The notes below the pieces were generated by a model that was not told the DNA's origin, made no database searches, and worked only from the letters and a program-made list of their open reading frames with translations. 64,000 bases of DNA, taken from NCBI RefSeq assembly GCF_051967575.1, contig NZ_JBQCJW010000009.1:1-64000 (forward strand). The letters are read 5' to 3'. The position numbers and the translations under genes were made by a program. Below, in pieces: positions 59,449 to 64,000 of this stretch. The first letter of the stretch is position 1. Each line of letters starts with the position of its first letter. Source of the stretch: Solibacillus silvestris_B (GTDB lineage: Bacteria > Bacillota > Bacilli > Bacillales_A > Planococcaceae).

Positions 59449-61187
59449 TGGCCCACCTCCTCAAGCTGCTGGCGGTCAAACTGTTCTTTGTACCAACCAC
59501 CTAAGCGTAGAAGCTCTTCATGTGTACCACGTTCAACGATAAAGCCGTCATCCAGCACGATGATCTCATCCGCATGCTGAATACCCGATAAGCGGTGAGT
59601 AGAAATGATCGTCGTTTTCCCTGCGCGCTCTGTTTGAATATTTTCAATGATTTTCGATTCTGTTTTCGCATCCACTGCGGATAAAGAATCATCCAAAATA
59701 AGAATTTCCGGATTTTTAATCAGTGCACGTGCAATCGATACACGCTGCTTTTGACCGCCGGATAACGATACGCCCTTTTCGCCGACAAGTGTTTCGATGC
59801 CAAGCGGTAAGTTCGCCAAATCCTTTTCAAAGTCTGCCAAGCGTATGGCTTCATCGATTTCAGCGGCTGATGCGTCTTCTTTCCCGAATAATATGTTTTC
59901 GCGAATTGTACGGGAAAATAGCACATGATCTTGCGGCACATAGCCGATCCAATCTAAAATTTGCTCCTTCGTCATATGAGCCAGATCTGTCTCGTTAATA
60001 ACGATTTGTCCGTTCCCTAATGGGTACTCCCGCAATAGCTGACGGATAAATGTCGTTTTTCCCGCACCTGTTTTTCCGACAATCCCGAGCGTTTGCCCCT
60101 TTTGTAAACTCAGTGAAATTTGCTGCAAGTTTTTCGCCTGAGATAGAGGATACTGGAAAGTGAATTCGGAAAACCCGATTGAATTCGGCACATTATGCAT
60201 CATCGGTGTATTCGGATTTTTGACATCTGCTTCATATTCCAATGTTTCCTGTACACGGTCGAGGGAAGCGCTCCCTTGCTGCATAACGTTGATAAGCTCG
60301 CCAATCGCAAACATCGGCCAGATCGCCAAACCTAAATACACGTTAAATGATACAAGCTGCCCTACCGTCAGTGCTTCATTCGATACAAGCACAGCACCAT
60401 AGCCAAGTGCAATGACATAGCAAATTCCCGTTCCGATTTTAGTGATCGGCATAAAAAGTCCGTTAATATAAGCGACACGCATATTTTTGACGAAGATGTT
60501 TTCACTCATTTCCGCGAAGCGTTCTTCATCCTTTGCTTCTTGTACGTATGCACGGATAACGCGTGTGCCTGCAACTGATTCCAGTACATTATCATTCATT
60601 TCACCGAAAGCATCCTGTGCCTTCATATAGCGCTCATGGACAATTTTCCCTAAATATTGAATGATAAGCGCCATGAGCGGAATCGGAAGCATTGCGAAAA
60701 ATGTAAGCTTCCAAGAGATGAAAAAGCCCATCGCCAAAATAATAAGCGCCATATAGACAGTCGAATCAATAAGCGTCATTATTCCAAAGCCGGCTGTTAA
60801 TGTAACGGCATTTAAATCATTTGTAGCTTTGGCCATTAAGTCGCCGGTACGGTTTTTTTCATAAAAAGTTGGCGTCATTTGCAAAAACTGATGCATTAAT
60901 TTTTTCCGCAAAACCCGGTCAAGCGCAATCGAGCCGCCGAATAGCTGATATTGCCAGAAGAAGCTTAATGCATAGCTTGCAACCGCCGCGACTAAAATGA
61001 ATCCAACATATTTAAGTAACTGTGCCTGATCCATTTCGCCATTTGTCATGACATCGATTGCTTCACCTAAAATCCACGGCGGCAATACTTCGATGAAACT
61101 CGCTAGCATAAGCAGTGCAATTGCAATGGTATATTGCTTGCGGTACTGTTTGAAAAACCATTTTAATTTCACAAATACGTTAAACAT
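59445..61187 (-). CDS. bmrC: Heterodimeric ABC multidrug exporter subunit BmrC
   Basis: The 580-residue half-transporter has six membrane helices (residues about 17-290), Walker A GKTGAGKTT, intact signature LSGGQKQRVSIARAL, but Walker B ILILDDSLS in which the catalytic Glu is Asp. This is the degenerate site of BmrC/YheI. It closely follows Bacillus YheI throughout (for example TFYEKNRTGDLMAKATNDL and IWPMFAIGELINVMQ). It is the first gene of the bmrC-bmrD operon, preceded by a leader ORF and three terminators. AAGG lies before the ATG. Confidence 0.93.
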   Translation of the reverse strand: MFNVFVKLKWFFKQYRKQYTIAIALLMLASFIEVLPPWILGEAIDVMTNGEMDQAQLLKYVGFILVAAVASYALSFFWQYQLFGGSIALDRVLRKKLMHQFLQMTPTFYEKNRTGDLMAKATNDLNAVTLTAGFGIMTLIDSTVYMALIILAMGFFISWKLTFFAMLPIPLMALIIQYLGKIVHERYMKAQDAFGEMNDNVLESVAGTRVIRAYVQEAKDEERFAEMSENIFVKNMRVAYINGLFMPITKIGTGICYVIALGYGAVLVSNEALTVGQLVSFNVYLGLAIWPMFAIGELINVMQQGSASLDRVQETLEYEADVKNPNTPMMHNVPNSIGFSEFTFQYPLSQAKNLQQISLSLQKGQTLGIVGKTGAGKTTFIRQLLREYPLGNGQIVINETDLAHMTKEQILDWIGYVPQDHVLFSRTIRENILFGKEDASAAEIDEAIRLADFEKDLANLPLGIETLVGEKGVSLSGGQKQRVSIARALIKNPEILILDDSLSAVDAKTESKIIENIQTERAGKTTIISTHRLSGIQHADEIIVLDDGFIVERGTHEELLRLGGWYKEQFDRQQLEEVGQ

Positions 61188-61223
61188 TACGTATACCTTC
61201 TTTCATTAAAGTTTGAAGCCTTA

Positions 61224-61280
61224 CTACCCATCATCATATCGATCCGATTTTAATAGTTTTCGTTGCATAAAGATTGACAT
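61224..61280 (-). CDS. 18-codon open frame just upstream of bmrC
   Basis: ATG 61280 has GGGAGGG at a proper distance and opens 18 codons (MSIFMQRKLLKSDRYDDG) ending TAG at 61224. It lies after the third terminator and 36 bp before bmrC. It may be a second leader peptide or a ribosome-loading device, or chance. There is no independent support beyond the strong ribosome binding site. Confidence 0.4.
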   Translation of the reverse strand: MSIFMQRKLLKSDRYDDG

Positions 61281-61343
61281 ACAAAAGCCCTCCCAAAAAT
61301 GTTTTTACACTAAAAAGCATGTCGTTCCGAAAATGGCCGTGCT

Positions 61344-61380
61344 GCAAAAAGCCCGCAAGTCCGAGTGATAAGCGGGCTTT
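61344..61380 (-). terminator. bmrC leader terminator T3
   Basis: On the minus strand AAGCCCGC pairs with GCGGGCTT around 14 bases, followed by TTT. It is the last of three terminators before bmrC. Confidence 0.85.
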
Positions 61381-61419
61381 TTTATGTGGCTCCGTTGAAA
61401 CTTGCATATCCGTTCAACT

Positions 61420-61456
61420 AAAAAAGACACCTATCCGATTTTTTCGAAAAGGTGTC
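61420..61456 (-). terminator. bmrC leader terminator T2
   Basis: On the minus strand GACACC pairs with GGTGTC, with an inner CGA/TCG pairing, followed by TTTTTT. Confidence 0.75.
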
Positions 61457-61461
61457 GAAAC

Positions 61462-61497
61462 GAAAAAGGGCACAGGGAAGTCCATACCTGTGCCTTT
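61462..61497 (-). terminator. bmrC leader terminator/attenuator T1
   Basis: On the minus strand AAAAGGCACAGG pairs with CCTGTGCC around ten bases, followed by CTTTTT. The 5' arm (61494-61486) can instead pair with leader codons 20-22, which makes this the switchable attenuator. Confidence 0.88.
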
Positions 61498-61507
61498 TAT
61501 TTGCGTG

Positions 61508-61594
61508 TCATGCTAAATCAAAATGAAAGGACAGGTTAGGGCAGTATGATGTTGTCGTTTTTGAAATGCATAAATCTAAAATTGTTGTCATCAT
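61508..61594 (-). CDS. 28-residue leader peptide of bmrCD
   Basis: ATG 61594 (a second ATG follows directly) lies after an ideal AAGGAGG and opens 28 codons ending TGA at 61510-61508. The peptide begins MMTTILDLCISKTTTSYC. The Shine-Dalgarno extension GGTTAGGG (61604-61597) is complementary to codons 18-21 (CCCTAACC, 61541-61534). The ORF sits between a consensus promoter and three terminators upstream of bmrC. It parallels BmrB of Bacillus subtilis, which controls bmrCD by ribosome-mediated attenuation, but it is shorter. Confidence 0.75.
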   Translation of the reverse strand: MMTTILDLCISKTTTSYCPNLSFHFDLA

Positions 61595-61638
61595 ATCCCT
61601 AACCTCCTTCCATGTTTTAATTTATTTAGTGTTCCTTA

Positions 61639-61667
61639 ATATTAGTGGAGTGAATTATTGTTGTCAA
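61639..61667 (-). promoter_or_regulatory. Sigma-A promoter of the bmrCD leader transcript
   Basis: On the minus strand TTGACA (61667-61662), 17 bases, TAATAT (61644-61639): a near-perfect housekeeping promoter. It predicts a start near 61632 and about 38 bases of 5' leader before the leader ATG. Confidence 0.85.
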
Positions 61668-61813
61668 TATTTTTTGAAAATATTTTATTTTCCGTATTGG
61701 GATTTAATGGGCGTATGGATTTTATGACGGAAAATTTACAGTGCGGGAACGTTCGTTTACGCAGGCGTGGAAGTATGGTACATTTTTTACGATTCCAAAG
61801 GAGATGAACTTTC

Positions 61814-62383
61814 ATGGGCAAATTAATTGTTATTACAGGTTTAGATGGCAGCGGCACGAGTACTGTCGGTGATCAGCTGCATATGGAGGATTTAGGTTCC
61901 TCACTATTAAAATCGCCTCCTTACCCATTTTCGTCAAACCGTCATGATATTGACGAAAAATTATTCCATCAGTCACCAACTGCGCATTACTTGTATTATT
62001 TAGCATCGAATGTCCATTTAACAAATGTCATTCATGAGAAAATGGCGGAGCATGACGGGAATGTTTATTGCATTCGCCACTATATCGATACGGTTGTATC
62101 CCATCGCGCAAAAGGCGTGGATGTAAAATATGAGTATGAAACCGCGCTGTATTCGATACGCAAGCCGGACTATATCTTCTATTTGGATGTAGAAGAAGGT
62201 GAGCGGCAAATGCGACTGGATGTGCGCGGCCGCGGTTTTTTGGATGACCAATTAAATGACGAAGCGCTCCGCCGGCGTTTTATAGAGGAATTCAATGCAT
62301 TGGAAAGTGAATTTATTCGCATTCCAACAACAAATCGTGCGCTGGAAGAGATCACCAAGGAAATTCAAAGCTATATTCGCTGA
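61814..62383 (+). CDS. Thymidylate-kinase-like P-loop nucleotide kinase
   Basis: The 189-residue P-loop protein has GLDGSGTST near the N-terminus, an Arg-containing substrate segment (YCIRHYIDTVVSHR, where dTMP kinases have DRY), a Walker-B-like strand DYIFYLDVEEGE, and a lid-like MRLDVRGRGFLDD. It belongs to the thymidylate-kinase-like family, but it lacks the standard DRY motif and is probably not the essential Tmk. The substrate is unknown. AAAGGAG precedes the ATG. A terminator follows. Confidence 0.78.
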   Translation: MGKLIVITGLDGSGTSTVGDQLHMEDLGSSLLKSPPYPFSSNRHDIDEKLFHQSPTAHYLYYLASNVHLTNVIHEKMAEHDGNVYCIRHYIDTVVSHRAKGVDVKYEYETALYSIRKPDYIFYLDVEEGERQMRLDVRGRGFLDDQLNDEALRRRFIEEFNALESEFIRIPTTNRALEEITKEIQSYIR

Positions 62384-62389
62384 AATGAA

Positions 62390-62425
62390 AACCTCTTCAC
62401 TGCTTATCGGTGAAGGGGCTTTTTG
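62390..62425 (+). terminator. Rho-independent terminator
   Basis: CCTCTTCAC pairs with GTGAAGGGG around nine bases, followed by CTTTTT. Confidence 0.8.
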
Positions 62426-62514
62426 TGGAAGAAACGATGACTTTTTAAAAAATTTGAAAATTGTTTGCATATTCGTTATCGTGGAAGTAATACATCAAAA
62501 GGAGTTGTGCAACG

Positions 62515-63027
62515 ATGAAGAAACTGTTTATTACTTTGTTATTTATGTTCGTACTAGCCGCTTGCGGAACAGAAGGCGCAACAGACAATACGCCAAATAG
62601 TACGCCAGGAAATACAGCAGATAATACGACACAGGGAAGCCCGGATGTGAAAGAGGAAGAGACGATTACATTATACGAATCAGATGCGAACGCGGAATAT
62701 ACAATCCCATTTGAAGAAAAATTCAGTGGAGATGAAGGGGATTTAGTGCCGTTTATTTTTTCGGAAGTGAATAAGCATGATGTAGAACTATTAGATTATA
62801 AATTTGAAGATAATGATACGAGTTTAATACTCAACTTAGGCGATGATGTGTATACAATCCAAGGTTCGGCAGGTGCAAGCATGTTCGTGGAAACATTGGC
62901 GCGCTCTTATTTTGGAAATTTGCCAAATATCCAACAGATTACGTTTATTCATAAAGGCTCGTATGAACCGATTTTGGATCATATGAATATAGGGGAACCT
63001 TACTTGCGGGAAAATTTCGATATGTAG
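62515..63027 (+). CDS. Putative lipoprotein with GerMN-like domain
   Basis: This 170-residue lipoprotein has a lipobox (LAAC at about 14-17), a Thr/Asn-rich linker of about 35 residues and a domain of about 110 residues. The domain pattern ITLYESDANAEYT ... VPFIFSEVNKHDVELLDYKF ... LILNLGDDVYTIQGSAGASM resembles GerMN/sporulation-type domains. The assignment is tentative. AAAAGGAG precedes the ATG. It lies 14 bp before an amidohydrolase gene and may be co-transcribed. Confidence 0.65.
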   Translation: MKKLFITLLFMFVLAACGTEGATDNTPNSTPGNTADNTTQGSPDVKEEETITLYESDANAEYTIPFEEKFSGDEGDLVPFIFSEVNKHDVELLDYKFEDNDTSLILNLGDDVYTIQGSAGASMFVETLARSYFGNLPNIQQITFIHKGSYEPILDHMNIGEPYLRENFDM

Positions 63028-63041
63028 ATTGGGGATAGTGG

Positions 63042-64000
63042 ATGATGAAGCAACTATGGACAAACGGCACGATTTATACGATGGAGCAGGAAGGGACGAC
63101 CGTGCAGGCTGTGCTTGTAGGTAATGGAAAAATTGTGGAAACAGGAACTTTCGATGATTTGCAAGTACGAGCAGATGAAATAATTGATCTGCAAGGAGCG
63201 GTCATGTATCCGGGCTTTGTCGATAGCCATTTGCATATGATTGGCCATGGCGCTAAATTAATTCGACTTGATTTAACTGCTGCAACTAGCGGAGAAGAAC
63301 TTCTGCAGCTCGTACAAAACGCTGCGGGTCATCTGGAGGAAGGGCAATGGCTAATCGGAGATGGCTGGAATGAAAATCAATTTGCGGACGGTCTCATTCC
63401 TTCGAAAGAAGCGCTGGATGAGGCGACAAAAAACCCTGTATTTCTCAACCGTGTATGCCATCATGTTGCATTGGTCAATTCTGCTGTATTGCATTTTGCC
63501 GGTTTAACGAAGGATACGGCAAATCCGGAAGGCGGCAAACTTGGCCGCCATGAAAATGGTGAACTCAACGGTCTATTATACGAGCAAGCAACCAATCTAG
63601 TCTCCTCCGTTTTCCAGCAGGAAGGAGAAAGCTATATTGAAAGCCTGCAGCAAGCATTGCAGCTGGCGATAGAGGATATGCAATCATATGGGCTGACGGG
63701 GGGGCATACAGAAGAAATGAGCTATTTTGGCCATTATACAAATCCGTTAACGGCCTATCATCGAGTAATAGGTGAACGACGGCACTTTCGTGTTAATTTA
63801 TTGCGCCATCATACAGTATTTGAGGAGATGGTCAAAAACAATGCACGATATGCCGCGCCGTTTATCGAACCGGGAGCGATGAAAATATTCGCGGATGGTT
63901 CTTTTGGAGGGTCTACTGCTGCTTTGCTGGAACCATATGCAAATGATAGGAGCAATAAAGGGATGCTCATACATACAGATGAGCAAATGGAAGCGCTCAT
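63042..64000 (+). CDS. YtcJ-like amidohydrolase, N-terminal part (runs off window)
   Basis: An open frame of over 319 codons from ATG 63042 continues past the window end. It shows the N-terminal metal-binding HxH in YPGFVDSHLHMIGHG, the family segment LIGDGWNENQF, RVCHHVALVNSAVL, and the late motif MKIFADGSFGGSTAALLEPY, typical of YtcJ-type (formamidase-like, amidohydrolase 3) enzymes. It hydrolyses an unknown amide or related bond. The C-terminal end is not visible. Confidence 0.88.
   Translation, partial: MMKQLWTNGTIYTMEQEGTTVQAVLVGNGKIVETGTFDDLQVRADEIIDLQGAVMYPGFVDSHLHMIGHGAKLIRLDLTAATSGEELLQLVQNAAGHLEEGQWLIGDGWNENQFADGLIPSKEALDEATKNPVFLNRVCHHVALVNSAVLHFAGLTKDTANPEGGKLGRHENGELNGLLYEQATNLVSSVFQQEGESYIESLQQALQLAIEDMQSYGLTGGHTEEMSYFGHYTNPLTAYHRVIGERRHFRVNLLRHHTVFEEMVKNNARYAAPFIEPGAMKIFADGSFGGSTAALLEPYANDRSNKGMLIHTDEQMEAL

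Noticed and set aside
61501..61600. Possible T-box or metabolite riboswitch upstream of bmrC
   Set aside because: No T-box bulge or known aptamer core is seen. A translated leader with SD pairing explains the structure better.

Overview
The window looks like chromosomal DNA of a low-GC, Gram-positive, endospore-forming-type Bacillota, most likely Planococcaceae (Solibacillus/Lysinibacillus-like). This rests on GGAGG-type ribosome binding sites, frequent TTG/GTG starts, an SLH-domain cell-wall hydrolase, and Bacillus-type families (BmrCD, AhpCF with a PerR-like box, BstA/YfiT, YpjP-like, DUF2691, DUF948). The genus is an inference. No rRNA, tRNA or CRISPR array was seen.

Layout. 1-380: two copies of one end of an insertion sequence, one nested in the other, abutting a truncated gene. 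0.5-5.3 kb: a lantibiotic-immunity-type ABC transporter (ATPase plus two permeases) with its response regulator and histidine kinase, and no lantibiotic biosynthesis gene. 5.4-7.4 kb: DUF2691, effector-binding and isochorismatase-like genes. 8.3-11.1 kb: divergent aryl-alcohol-type and aldehyde dehydrogenases. 11.3-22 kb: single-gene units (lipoprotein, ArsR, quinone oxidoreductase, VOC, SDR, NUDIX, ECF sigma with a membrane partner, BstA, EamA exporter with divergent LysR) mixed with decayed gene pieces. 22-31 kb: two chemotaxis-type signalling proteins, GrpB, a MazG-membrane-zinc-ribbon fusion, peptidase E, a YpjP-like protein and a cysteine-rich copper-storage-type protein. 31-43 kb: acetyltransferases (one frameshifted, one with an apparent ATT start), a PQQ-type sugar dehydrogenase, signal peptidase I, an M20 amidohydrolase, a PAS-GGDEF-EAL protein with a sigma-D-like promoter, and a PadR/beta-helix operon. 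44-49 kb: a BmrA-like exporter with an Mta-like MerR regulator, an SLH-NlpC/P60 hydrolase and a DUF948 protein. 50-54 kb: tandem 40-residue proteins, ahpC and ahpF, and cueP. 54-61.7 kb: a MerR-cobalamin regulator divergent from an MMPL exporter, then the heterodimeric exporter bmrC-bmrD behind a leader peptide and three terminators. 61.8-64 kb: a thymidylate-kinase-like protein, a lipoprotein and a truncated amidohydrolase.

Themes. The window is rich in drug and envelope-stress defence: the LanFEG-type pump, BmrA with its MerR regulator, BmrCD, MMPL and EamA. Several control elements can be read directly. The best is a four-segment attenuator in front of bmrC, with a 28-codon leader ORF whose Shine-Dalgarno pairs with its own 3' half, which can alternatively pair with the first terminator. 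Others are three 11-bp tandem repeats in front of the MMPL gene, a PadR palindrome, a 19-bp-spacer MerR promoter, a PerR-like box and a sigma-D promoter. Five gene-poor gaps carry a family of intergenic repeats made of tandem palindromes (core ATAAGCGGA-n-TCCGCTTAT). All five lie 3' of a gene, and two of them are embedded in longer degenerate repeats of about 0.6-0.75 kb.
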